Assembly: GCF_001305575.3 (NCBI RefSeq)
Contig: NZ_CP012373.2
Span: 186,001 to 250,000, forward strand
Direction of reading: 5' to 3'
DNA: 64,000 nucleotides
Source: Beggiatoa leptomitoformis
GTDB lineage: Bacteria; Pseudomonadota; Gammaproteobacteria; Beggiatoales; Beggiatoaceae
The position numbers and the translations under genes are program-made. Within the stretch, counting starts at the first letter, position 1, and every line of letters starts with the position of its first letter. Below, in pieces: positions 19,985 through 28,960 of the stretch. The notes under the pieces were generated by a model that had not been told where the DNA came from, did no database searches, and saw only the letters and a program-made list of their open reading frames with translations.

Positions 19985-20365
19985 ATGGAATCTGCACAAC
20001 TGCTGACGATTGTACAAACAGCCTTAGAAGATTTAAAAGCACATGATTTAAAAGTATTAGATGTGCGTCAGTTAAGTAATGTTACCGACTACATGGTCGT
20101 TGCGACGGGGCAATCTAGCCGTCAAGTCAGTGCATTAGCCAATAATGTCGTGGAAAAGGCAAAAGCCAACGGAATGCGCCCATTAGGACAAGAAGGCTTA
20201 GACGTTGGAGAATGGGCATTGATTGATTTAGGCGATGTGGTTGTGCATGTGATGCAACCTACGGTTCGCGATTTCTATCAAATTGAAAAACTCTGGACAG
20301 AATCCGAAGCCGCCGCAAACAGCCCTTATATGCAACGATTAATGCCACATCGTTCAGCAGTATAA
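19985..20365 (+). CDS. rsfS: Ribosome silencing factor RsfS
   Basis: RsfS binds L14 on the 50S subunit and blocks subunit joining when nutrients run low. The 126-residue protein has [20 protein letters not shown], the Ser-Arg-Gln-Val helix, [18 protein letters not shown] and an FYQIEKLW end, all family hallmarks. GGAG stands before the ATG. rlmH, its frequent neighbour, is not present downstream. Confidence 0.95.
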   Translation: MESAQLLTIVQTALEDLKAHDLKVLDVRQLSNVTDYMVVATGQSSRQVSALANNVVEKAKANGMRPLGQEGLDVGEWALIDLGDVVVHVMQPTVRDFYQIEKLWTESEAAANSPYMQRLMPHRSAV

Positions 20366-20406
20366 AAACACACAGAGCCGCGATTTCTCACGACGCTACA
20401 AAATAT

Positions 20407-20424
20407 GGGCGAATCCATTCGCCC
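20407..20424. terminator. Bidirectional hairpin between convergent rsfS and the glycosyltransferase gene
   Basis: GGGCGAA at 20407-20413 pairs exactly with 20418-20424 around a 4-base loop. Its position between convergent genes suggests shared termination, although the T tracts are weak. Confidence 0.55.
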
Positions 20425-20437
20425 TTAACACAATACA

Positions 20438-23400
20438 TCAACTTTGTTTTTGCCACACGGCGAAATATTCCAACGAATTCTGCTCTGCGGTACTCTCATA
20501 AACCAGAGTTGCTTGAATATTTAAAATATCTAGGGTTTGCCGTAAAAACGCTGCAAAATGCGGACAATCCCACACTTGTACGTTTTCCCGCCGTCGGCGC
20601 ACATGCGCAAGATGTGATTGCAACTCCTCTTCTCGCCGCACATTATTAAAAACCTCTTGATGAATATGCACAAAAAAGTCTAAATATTGTGCATCGCTAA
20701 CCACACACACATTATTTTGATATGCCTGTAACAATTGGCTAAATGTACTTAAATCCCGATTTTTATCAATTGAATAACGTTTATCAGGCACCGCCAAAAC
20801 GACATATCCCCCTGTTTTCACAATGCGGAATAAACCACGCAAGGCCTTAATGGGATTTGCCGTATCTTCCAACACATTCGCACATATCACAAAATCAAAA
20901 GTTTTAGGTGCAAATAGTCCCAATCCATCATTATCTACATCCAACACATAATCAACATCAACCAATTCAGCAGGATTTAATTCCGTAAAAATCTGCCCCG
21001 CTTGTTCACGACTTATCACATCCGCATAGGCAATCTCGCACGATTCAGGCAACAGAGCAGGCAAATGTAATGCCCCAATTTCTAAACCATAGCCCTGCAA
21101 CTGTTGATAACCTGCGTTACGATGGAGTAAAGAACCGATGGGCGGACGTTGGGGTGGTTTTCTGCCTACACGCATGGCTGTTGATGTGCTGACGGTGAAA
21201 ATATCCTCTGTCAACAAAGCTTCCAAGGTAGGCGGCGGTGGTAACATAAATAGATTATCAGAAGATTCAGAAGGTAACGTTTCTGTTCCTAGCGTTGGCA
21301 TAACCGCTTCTACAGTGGTATCTGTTATTGATAGCGACTGTTTTAAATACGATTTATCTCGACTATGCAAAATTGTTGGCAACAAACCCAAAACGCGCGG
21401 TGGCCAAGCTAATGCAAAATCCTCACTCACAACGGTTAAATTCGGGTTATATGCAGGGTCATTTGGCGGTTCTCCTAAATAACTGTGTTCCCACTGCTGT
21501 TTCATGTAATCCATTTCGCTTTGAAAGCGTTGAATTTTTTCTGGTGTATCTTCCTTACCACGACTAATTGATTCATGGTGATACAGCTCTGCATAAGGTG
21601 TCCACACGTTCCACAACCCTAATTTTTCCCGCACACGCAGGCAAAAATCTACATCATTAAAGGCAACGCGTAGATTGACTGCATCTAACCCATTGACTGC
21701 AAAATAGACTTCTTTCCGCATAATCATACATGCGCCAGTGACAGCAGAAAAGTTTTGTTGTAAAACAGCCCGTCCAAAATAACCCGCATCATTTTTCGGA
21801 AAATACTTATGCGAATGTCCTGCAACGCCACCCAACGCAACAATCACCCCACCATGTTGCAAGGTATTGTTTGGATACCATAAACGTGCGCCCACGACAC
21901 CTACTTCAGGGCGCAGGGCTTGTCCTACCATTTCGCTTAACCAATCGGGAGAAATAACTTCTAAATCATTATTTAACAAACCAATCAACGTTCCATTTGC
22001 ATATTCAGCCGCTAAATTATTAATTGCTGAATAATTAAACGCTTTTGGATACCGAATAATCCGTGCTTTACCACTATCCGCCAGCATTTGTAAATAATCT
22101 AATGTATCCGCATCGTTACTATTATTATCAACAATAATAATTTCATACGCAGGATAATCTGTTTTTGCCAAAATACTGTCGATACAAACTTTTAATACAG
22201 CTAACCCATTAAAAGTAGGAATTAATAAACTAACTAAAGGTAATTTTTCAGGTAATACATATTTCACTCGATTCGCACCTTTTAATTCAGGCGCGTCTAA
22301 CACGGTTGCATTAATACCTTGAGTATCTAAATATTCTTGAATGGCTTTTTGCGCAGCAACTTGTGCGTAGGGTTTCTCATTACTACTCACGGCGGTGCTG
22401 CCTTCAATCGCTCGCCAATGGTACAACACATGCGGAATATGGCGAATTTGTGCTGTGTTCAGCAACGGTAATAAACGTAAAACTAAATCATAATCTTGCG
22501 CGCCATCGTAACCCGTGCGTAACCCACCAACTTGGTGAATTAAACTGGCGCGATAGACCGCTAAGTGATTAACAAAGTTGTAACATAAAAATAAATCAGG
22601 ATTCCAATCAGGTTTAAAATGTACGTCATAGCGTTCATTTGCCGTATTAATTTTATCCTCATCGGAATACCACAACATCGCTGACGGATTTTCTAAAATA
22701 TCTTTTGCCATCCAAAATAGCGCGTGTTCGGCTAAGGTATCATCATGGTCCATAAATGCGATGAATTCGCCCGTTGCGAGGGCTAACGCGCTATTGCTTG
22801 CCGCAGAAATATGTCCATTTTCAGTCCGATAAACGACTTTAATACGCGCATCCTGTGCGGCATATTCGGCCAATACCTCGCGTACAGAGGCGTTAGGTGA
22901 AGCATCATCGGCAATACACAATTCCCAATGCGGATAAATCTGTGCTTGTACGGATTCAATCGCATCCCGTAAAAAGGCTTCGGGCGGGTTGTAGGTTGGC
23001 ATCACAATAGAAATTAACGGCGGGTTAATCCATTGCGCAACAAACTGTTTTGCCTGTTCAATTAAGGTGGGCGTTAATTCATCATAAGTAGAAAACCAAC
23101 GGGCATAATCACGCGGATTGTCCACCGTTTCTTGAAAACTCAATACTGCATTTTGTGTTTGAAACCGTGACCGCCAGTCGGCAATTTCCATTAACACCCG
23201 CTGAATGCTATCTTTTGCCGTGAGTCCTTGTTTTTTTAGCATAAGTGTTAGCAACATATTCGTTGCTGTATTGCCAATTTTCCACGTCAGCGAGTTAAAA
23301 GTTGCTTGAATATTAACGCCTAATGAATTTACCCAGTGATTTAAACGTTCCAGATGATGCGTTTGACGACGATTATTTGCTGTTAATTCGCCGATGGTTT

Positions 23401-24661
23401 GGTCTTGTTGTTTATAACGCTGTTGTAGCGTGCGATAATTCACTTGTAACTTATCAAGTAGTTGTTTTACCTGCATTAACTGGCTTTGGTAACGCTCGTG
23501 CAAGTCGTTCAGACATTGTTGCAAGTGGTTTAATTCTGTTTGATGTTGGGTATGCGCTGTTTGTTTTTCTTCTTGTTGGACGATGTCACGCGTTTGTAAT
23601 TTAGCAATAAACTCAGCTTGTTGCTGAATGTAGTTATCTTTCTCTGTTATCGCTTGTTTTAACGTTTGTAACCCTTGTTGTTGCTGAGAAATTATCTGGT
23701 TTAACCGCGTAATTTCTTGTTCTAACGTATATATACGCTGTTCTAAACACTGCACGGTGTCTTGGCTATCTTGCAAACTGGCTACATGCTTGGCAATGGC
23801 TATTTGTTGCTGAATCGCTTGTGCTTCTGCATTTTCCTGCTGTGTTTCATAGGCTTGTAATTCATCGCTTGCCCCATGTGATAACAAAGGAATGGGTTTG
23901 ACAAAAATACTGTTATCTTCAAACCATTGCAGTAGTTGCCATTGACAATAATTCACATACCCGCGTTGTAGCGTACTATCTCCTTGTTGGCGATATAATT
24001 GTGGGTCAATAAATGCCAATACTTCGCGGTCTGTGGGTAAATGTAAGCCTTGAACACCTAAGTTGCTTAATTGTGCATACAAGGCTTGAACTGTTGCGAC
24101 AGGTTCACGCATTAAATGCTCATAAGAAACAATGAGTCGTGGTAAACCTTGTGTTGCTTGTAACGCATGTAATGTGTATTTTTCCCATAAAGCAAGCCCA
24201 GCGGGAATGCTGATGCCATCCCGTTTTTGTAAGGATTGCGCAACTTGAATCGGACTGCGATGTACAAACAAAAATACGGGAACTTCTAACAATGGCAACC
24301 AAACGGGCAAGGTGATGGCTAAACGTGGGTCTTTTATCATCCATGGACGATAACTGTCTAACCCTGCAATAATTTCTTGCACTGCAGGTTTAAAACGGCT
24401 CACAATGTCAGGCGTAACCTGTTCGGCACTAAAAGTGCTGATTCTGTCCCATTCCAAGCCCATTGCCTGCATAATCTCTTCGTTGGTATGCACGACATCC
24501 CACCGCTCCCAATAGCCTTTAGGATTATCTTCGGTGGCGGGTAACGCGGATTTAGTGGGGGAGCTGCTTTTCTCGGGGGCGAAATAAGCCCCCATCATAT
24601 TTAGCAAACGCGCGACGCTAGACGTACCCGCACGGTGCATACCTAAAACAATCAGTTGCAC
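20438..24661 (-). CDS. Multidomain sulfotransferase-like / coiled-coil / double GT2 glycosyltransferase / methyltransferase
   Basis: The 1,407-residue product joins four parts. Residues 2-230 resemble a sulfotransferase with the P-loop-like VLGMHRAGTSSVARLL and IKDPRLAITLPVW. Residues 279-435 are a Gln-rich coiled coil. Two family-2 glycosyltransferase domains follow, at about 552-790 (ISIVMPTYNPP, FMDHDDT) and 809-1060 (LLIPTFNG, LLNNDLEV, NDVDFCLRV). The C-terminus (about 1185-1407) is a methyltransferase-like domain (GYGLEIGALHLP, ICANVLEDTANPIKAL). The GTG at 24661 is chosen because GAGGAG lies 9 bases upstream. No membrane segment is visible. It probably builds and caps a surface glycan; substrate unknown. 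Confidence 0.85.
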   Translation of the reverse strand: MQLIVLGMHRAGTSSVARLLNMMGAYFAPEKSSSPTKSALPATEDNPKGYWERWDVVHTNEEIMQAMGLEWDRISTFSAEQVTPDIVSRFKPAVQEIIAGLDSYRPWMIKDPRLAITLPVWLPLLEVPVFLFVHRSPIQVAQSLQKRDGISIPAGLALWEKYTLHALQATQGLPRLIVSYEHLMREPVATVQALYAQLSNLGVQGLHLPTDREVLAFIDPQLYRQQGDSTLQRGYVNYCQWQLLQWFEDNSIFVKPIPLLSHGASDELQAYETQQENAEAQAIQQQIAIAKHVASLQDSQDTVQCLEQRIYTLEQEITRLNQIISQQQQGLQTLKQAITEKDNYIQQQAEFIAKLQTRDIVQQEEKQTAHTQHQTELNHLQQCLNDLHERYQSQLMQVKQLLDKLQVNYRTLQQRYKQQDQTIGELTANNRRQTHHLERLNHWVNSLGVNIQATFNSLTWKIGNTATNMLLTLMLKKQGLTAKDSIQRVLMEIADWRSRFQTQNAVLSFQETVDNPRDYARWFSTYDELTPTLIEQAKQFVAQWINPPLISIVMPTYNPPEAFLRDAIESVQAQIYPHWELCIADDASPNASVREVLAEYAAQDARIKVVYRTENGHISAASNSALALATGEFIAFMDHDDTLAEHALFWMAKDILENPSAMLWYSDEDKINTANERYDVHFKPDWNPDLFLCYNFVNHLAVYRASLIHQVGGLRTGYDGAQDYDLVLRLLPLLNTAQIRHIPHVLYHWRAIEGSTAVSSNEKPYAQVAAQKAIQEYLDTQGINATVLDAPELKGANRVKYVLPEKLPLVSLLIPTFNGLAVLKVCIDSILAKTDYPAYEIIIVDNNSNDADTLDYLQMLADSGKARIIRYPKAFNYSAINNLAAEYANGTLIGLLNNDLEVISPDWLSEMVGQALRPEVGVVGARLWYPNNTLQHGGVIVALGGVAGHSHKYFPKNDAGYFGRAVLQQNFSAVTGACMIMRKEVYFAVNGLDAVNLRVAFNDVDFCLRVREKLGLWNVWTPYAELYHHESISRGKEDTPEKIQRFQSEMDYMKQQWEHSYLGEPPNDPAYNPNLTVVSEDFALAWPPRVLGLLPTILHSRDKSYLKQSLSITDTTVEAVMPTLGTETLPSESSDNLFMLPPPPTLEALLTEDIFTVSTSTAMRVGRKPPQRPPIGSLLHRNAGYQQLQGYGLEIGALHLPALLPESCEIAYADVISREQAGQIFTELNPAELVDVDYVLDVDNDGLGLFAPKTFDFVICANVLEDTANPIKALRGLFRIVKTGGYVVLAVPDKRYSIDKNRDLSTFSQLLQAYQNNVCVVSDAQYLDFFVHIHQEVFNNVRREEELQSHLAHVRRRRENVQVWDCPHFAAFLRQTLDILNIQATLVYESTAEQNSLEYFAVWQKQS

Positions 24662-24746
24662 GAGTAATAACTCCTCAATCAATAACATGAAATGCTGTGC
24701 ATTGTACGTGAAAGCAAGGGATGTGGGCAGTGCCTAATCCGCTCAT

Positions 24747-25841
24747 TTAGGATTGTCTTTTCTCGGCTAATTTTACGCGCTGTTCTGCCTCATTTTGTAA
24801 TGTAATGAGTGATTTATCTTCAAAACCTTGTGTATATTTAATAACTAACGCAGCTAGGGCTTGAATGTGTAAATCATCCGCATTTAAGGCGGGAATGTAA
24901 TGAAAGGTTTCACCGCCATTTTGTAAAAATAATGCCCGATTTTCTATATCAATTTCTTCTAATGTTTCTAAACAATCTACGGAAAAACCTGCACAGATAA
25001 CCGCAACCCGTTTAACACCTGTTTTTGCTAAATGAATTAAGGTTTCGTCGGTGTATGGTTTTAGCCATTCCTCGCGCCCAAAACGGGACTGAAACACAAC
25101 TTGCCATTGCGCTTCCGTCAATCCCAATTGTTCCGCCACTAAACGCGCTGTTTTATAGCATTCGCAATGATACGGGTCGCCTGATAAGAAAAAACGTTTT
25201 GGAATCCCATGAAAAGAAAATAATAATTTATCGGGCTGTCCATGTGTTGCCCAATGGGTTTGAATGCTGTTTGCGAGTGCGTGAATATAAGGAGGGAAAT
25301 CATGATAATGCGTAATAAAATGAATATCGGGTATCCAACGCCATGTTTTTAGTGCATCGCCAAGCGCATCAAACGTAGAACCTGTTGATGCAGATGAATA
25401 TTGTGGATAAAGCGGTAAGCAAAGAATACGTTGTGCCTGTGCTTGACGCAATTGTTCTAATCCTGCGGCAATAGAGGGGTTTCCATAACGCATTCCCATC
25501 GCAACGACAACGGGAGATTGAAATTTTTCCGCTAAAATCGCTTGTAATTTATCAACTTGAATATAGCTGGTAGCAAGCAAAGGAGAGCCTGCATCTGTCC
25601 AAATTTGTTGATATTTTTTAGCCGATTTTGCAGGACGGGTACGTAAAATAATCCCATGTAAAATAAACCACCACAACCAGCGTGGTAACTCAGTAATACG
25701 CGGGTCGGCAAGAAACTCGGCTAAATAACGACGCAATGCGGGGGCTGTCGGCGCATCGGGCGTGCCTAAGTTCATTAGTAAAACGCCTGTCGTTGGAATC
25801 GTATTGTGATTATAATTGGTTGTATTTAAGTAGCTTTTCAT
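24747..25841 (-). CDS. hemH: Ferrochelatase
   Basis: The last haem-synthesis enzyme inserts Fe2+ into protoporphyrin IX. The 364-residue product has GVLLMNLGTPDAP, the iron-site His in FSFHGIPKRF, and QSRFGREEWLKPYTDE with the family Glu. C-terminal CAGFSVDCLETLEEID matches too. The ATG at 25841 is preferred because the longer frame adds 24 residues without family similarity; the ribosome site is weak. It stands alone; the next genes are the divergent arsenic pair. Confidence 0.93.
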   Translation of the reverse strand: MKSYLNTTNYNHNTIPTTGVLLMNLGTPDAPTAPALRRYLAEFLADPRITELPRWLWWFILHGIILRTRPAKSAKKYQQIWTDAGSPLLATSYIQVDKLQAILAEKFQSPVVVAMGMRYGNPSIAAGLEQLRQAQAQRILCLPLYPQYSSASTGSTFDALGDALKTWRWIPDIHFITHYHDFPPYIHALANSIQTHWATHGQPDKLLFSFHGIPKRFFLSGDPYHCECYKTARLVAEQLGLTEAQWQVVFQSRFGREEWLKPYTDETLIHLAKTGVKRVAVICAGFSVDCLETLEEIDIENRALFLQNGGETFHYIPALNADDLHIQALAALVIKYTQGFEDKSLITLQNEAEQRVKLAEKRQS

Positions 25842-26044
25842 TGTTATGTTGAATATATGGTTGGTTATAAAAGTGGTAAAACTTAAGTTTGTCTTTAAAT
25901 GCAGCGAATGCAAGAGATTTTACGAGTTTTGATTTAAATAGTTTTTATATAATCGAGAAAAAATTTAATGATTACCTATATTATCTGCTAAAGCGAATAT
26001 ATAATGCACAAACCTTCTTTTTACAAATGGCAAGCTGATTCATT

Positions 26045-27121
26045 ATGAATCCACACTCTACAGCGATTCAACAAGCAAATTCTGACCCGTTAGGCATTTT
26101 CGGACGTTATTTAACCCTATGGGTTGCGCTTTGCATTATTATCGGCATTTTTTTGGGCAATGTGTTTCCTGCGCTTTTCAGGCTAATTAGTTATATAGAA
26201 CTGAGCCATATCAATTTAGTGGTTGCGGTGCTGATATGGATTATGATTTACCCCATGATGGTTAATGTGGACTTTAACGCACTCAAACATATTGGTGAAC
26301 GCCCTAAAGGCTTGATTATTACCTCTATTACTAATTGGCTTATTAAGCCTTTTACGATGGCTTTATTAGGCATGTTCTTTTTTAACATTTTATTTAAATA
26401 TTGGGTAAGCCCTGAAAATGCTAAAGAATATATTGCTGGAATGATACTACTAGGTGCAGCCCCTTGTACTGCAATGGTTTTTGTCTGGAGTCAATTAACC
26501 CGTGGCGATGCGACTTATACATTGGTACAGGTTTCTTTAAATGATTTAATTATGGTTTTTGCCTACGCGCCAATCGTCGCTTTTTTACTTGGTATGAGTG
26601 ATATTATTGTTCCATGGGAAACCTTGTTATTATCCATACTGTTGTATGTTGTTATTCCACTTATTGCAGGTTATTTCACCCGCGTTCGCCTTATGCAACA
26701 AGGTGATGAACAACAAATTAATCAATTGACTGAGAAGCTCAAACCACTGACTATTATTGGTTTACTCTTAACCGTTGTATTATTGTTTGGTTTTCAAGGG
26801 CAAACCATTTTATCAGAGCCGTTTATTATCTTCTTGATTGCAATTCCTTTAACAATTCAAAGTGTAGGGGTTGCAGGTATTGCCTATTATTGGGCTTGGT
26901 TATGGCGTGTCCCTTTAAATATTACCGCGCCTGTTACCTTGATAGGTTCATCTAATTTCTTTGAATTGGCCGTTGCTGTGGCGATTAGTTTATTTGGATT
27001 ACAATCAGGTGCGGCACTGGCAACTGTGGTTGGAGTCTTGGTAGAAGTACCTGTTATGCTTTTTGTTGTTTATTTGGTCAATAAAAATGCCGATTGGTAC
27101 ACGCGGAGCATTACATCATGA
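26045..27121 (+). CDS. acr3: Arsenite efflux permease, ACR3 type
   Basis: This inner-membrane carrier expels As(III). The 358-residue product has about ten hydrophobic segments and the ACR3 signatures [12 protein letters not shown] and [13 protein letters not shown], with the conserved Cys of the substrate path, plus [13 protein letters not shown] near the end. No Shine-Dalgarno is obvious before the ATG. Its stop overlaps the arsC start (ATGA), so export and reduction are co-expressed. No arsR regulator is adjacent. Confidence 0.93.
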   Translation: MNPHSTAIQQANSDPLGIFGRYLTLWVALCIIIGIFLGNVFPALFRLISYIELSHINLVVAVLIWIMIYPMMVNVDFNALKHIGERPKGLIITSITNWLIKPFTMALLGMFFFNILFKYWVSPENAKEYIAGMILLGAAPCTAMVFVWSQLTRGDATYTLVQVSLNDLIMVFAYAPIVAFLLGMSDIIVPWETLLLSILLYVVIPLIAGYFTRVRLMQQGDEQQINQLTEKLKPLTIIGLLLTVVLLFGFQGQTILSEPFIIFLIAIPLTIQSVGVAGIAYYWAWLWRVPLNITAPVTLIGSSNFFELAVAVAISLFGLQSGAALATVVGVLVEVPVMLFVVYLVNKNADWYTRSITS

Positions 27122-27558
27122 GTTTACGGGTTGTTTTTGTTTGCATTCATAATAGTGCGCGTAGCCAAATGGCGGAGGCATGGTTTAATCATCTCGCGTT
27201 ACCCGCCTATCATGCGGAAAGTGCGGGTATTGAAGCGGGGCAATTAAATCCTTTGGTTATACAAGCCATGCAAGAAGTGGGTATTGATTTAAGCCAGAAA
27301 ACCACGCAAACCGTTGATGCCGTGATAACAGCAGGTAACTGTTTTGATTATGCTATCACGGTTTGTGACGAAACCAGTGCCGAGCGTTGCCCTATTTTTC
27401 CTGCAAAAACCCAGAGAATTCATTGGAATTTCCCCGACCCTTCGCGTTTTACAGGAACAGACGCAGAAAAATTGCAGCAAATACGTGAAATCCGTGATGC
27501 AATTAAAAGACAAGTACAAGCCTTTATTGCAACAGGTTTAAAATCTGTGTCCGCATAA
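27118..27558 (+). CDS. arsC: Arsenate reductase, thioredoxin-coupled (low-molecular-weight phosphatase fold)
   Basis: It reduces As(V) to As(III) for export by Acr3. The 146-residue protein has the P-loop CIHNSAR (Cys9 to Arg15) and two further Cys, 83 and 91, in [15 protein letters not shown], the triad used by thioredoxin-dependent Ars[12 protein letters not shown] matches the family C-terminal part. The ATG at 27118 overlaps the acr3 stop by four bases; an upstream start at 27094 would lie inside acr3. Confidence 0.94.
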   Translation: MSLRVVFVCIHNSARSQMAEAWFNHLALPAYHAESAGIEAGQLNPLVIQAMQEVGIDLSQKTTQTVDAVITAGNCFDYAITVCDETSAERCPIFPAKTQRIHWNFPDPSRFTGTDAEKLQQIREIRDAIKRQVQAFIATGLKSVSA

Positions 27559-27654
27559 ATACGGATATTGCTGTTCTAAACGGGGGCTATCTGTTTTTCG
27601 GTAGTGGTAAATGGCTCACTCCTCTTTGATAAAAGGGGATTTATTTTAAAAGAC

Positions 27655-27751
27655 TTATCTGAATCATAACTCACTGAATTAAGCAGATTATTAAAGACGA
27701 AAAATGAATGCTTTTAAGTTCTGTCAATTCCGTCAATTTTGATTCAGACAA
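27655..27751. repeat. Dispersed inverted-repeat element, copy 2
   Basis: Left arm TTATCTGAATCA (27655-27666) and right arm TGATTCAGACAA (27740-27751) pair at 11 of 12 positions. The interior includes AAAAATGAATG, similar to the copy at 43.6 kb. A further half-site CTTGTCTGAATTA lies at about 27768-27780. Confidence 0.6.
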
Positions 27752-27823
27752 TATTGATATTTAAGGCTTGTCTGAATTAGTCTTACTTAAGACTAGAAAA
27801 TCAATCCTATTCATGCTTTATCT

Positions 27824-28813
27824 TTATAAGTCAAAAATTTGTAGATGAATCTCTTCTAATGCAAGCGCGATACGATTTCGTAAGGTATCAATGGGTGAAA
27901 CTGCAATATCCATAAAGACGACGCGCGCATGATGTAACGGTACGTTTCGCTCGATAATGCTAATAATGCCTTTATTTCCCAAACTGTCGATATAACTATC
28001 GTATAAAACTTTATCTGTGGGTACGGTTTTTATTCCTTTGGATTCTTCACTATCAATGCCTAACTCGGGCAGTTGTAAATAAGTAATGCCTAATTCAGCA
28101 CAGTTGGTGCTAAGGCTTTCTTTATTAAAAGCAAAGTCGCTACTAATGGCGTTGCGACGAATATCAACCAAAACGCTGACGTTGGCTAGTCGTAACAACT
28201 CGCTGACTTGTTCCCATGTTCGTTGTGCATAGCCCATGGTGAAATGTTGATAATTTTGTAGTCCCATGCGTTGATAATTCCACATTAATTTGGCGTGAAA
28301 TTGCGCGTTAATCGAGAGGTTTGTGGCTTCTTTTTTGGTGGGTGTTGATGGTGTATATTGTGGTAATTCAACAGTTTCTTGAGATTCTTCTTGTTTAATA
28401 ATCGCATTAACGGCTTGTTTTACTTGTTTAGACGTTGGTTTTCCATCGGGTGACATTTCTACCGCTTTCTGCCACGCTTGGCGTTGTTTTTCGGGTTCTA
28501 ACTTAGCCAACGGACGGGCTTGCGCTTCATTATGTGGAACAGTTAAACCGACAGGACGTAAATTTTCTGTCACTTCGAAGGCTTGAATCAGCCTGTCTGC
28601 TTGTCGTCTAACAAAGCCCCATTTTTCTTGACAATACTCTTCAAAACTGTTGAATTCAGCACGGTATAAACGTTTATCCCGAATCGTCAATAAGGCTTCG
28701 CCAATATCGTAAAAGGTTTGTAAGCCTTCTTTAACAATCGCTTCATGTTGTGCAAATTCTTGAAATTCATTAGGGCTTAAGGGTGTATTTATTTGTTCAA
28801 TGCGTTGTGTCAT
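27824..28813 (-). CDS. ParB/KorB-like helical domain fused to DUF488
   Basis: Residues 1-150 resemble plasmid or integron-type ParB-like DNA-binding regions: FNSFEEYCQEKWGFVRRQADRLIQA looks like a helix-turn-helix, and EAQARPLAKLEPEKQRQAWQ with GKPTSKQVKQAV is the usual following stretch. After a linker, residues 185-329 look like DUF488 (GYAQRTWEQVSELLRLANV, LVDIRRNAIS, NCAELGITYLQLPELG), a small domain with conserved Arg, Glu and His found alone or in restriction-rich regions. Function is unknown. No partner genes are near, and repeat elements lie on its 3' side. Confidence 0.75.
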   Translation of the reverse strand: MTQRIEQINTPLSPNEFQEFAQHEAIVKEGLQTFYDIGEALLTIRDKRLYRAEFNSFEEYCQEKWGFVRRQADRLIQAFEVTENLRPVGLTVPHNEAQARPLAKLEPEKQRQAWQKAVEMSPDGKPTSKQVKQAVNAIIKQEESQETVELPQYTPSTPTKKEATNLSINAQFHAKLMWNYQRMGLQNYQHFTMGYAQRTWEQVSELLRLANVSVLVDIRRNAISSDFAFNKESLSTNCAELGITYLQLPELGIDSEESKGIKTVPTDKVLYDSYIDSLGNKGIISIIERNVPLHHARVVFMDIAVSPIDTLRNRIALALEEIHLQIFDL

Positions 28814-28960
28814 AAGTATCTTAATAAAAAAATTATGGGCGGAAAAAATGCTAGAGGATAGCTAACTATTTGTAATAATTCATTTTATCATAGACTGGCA
28901 GAAAACTTGCGTAGTATTTTAAAAATCTTATCTTATTTTTTGCACGCAAGGCACGTCATC

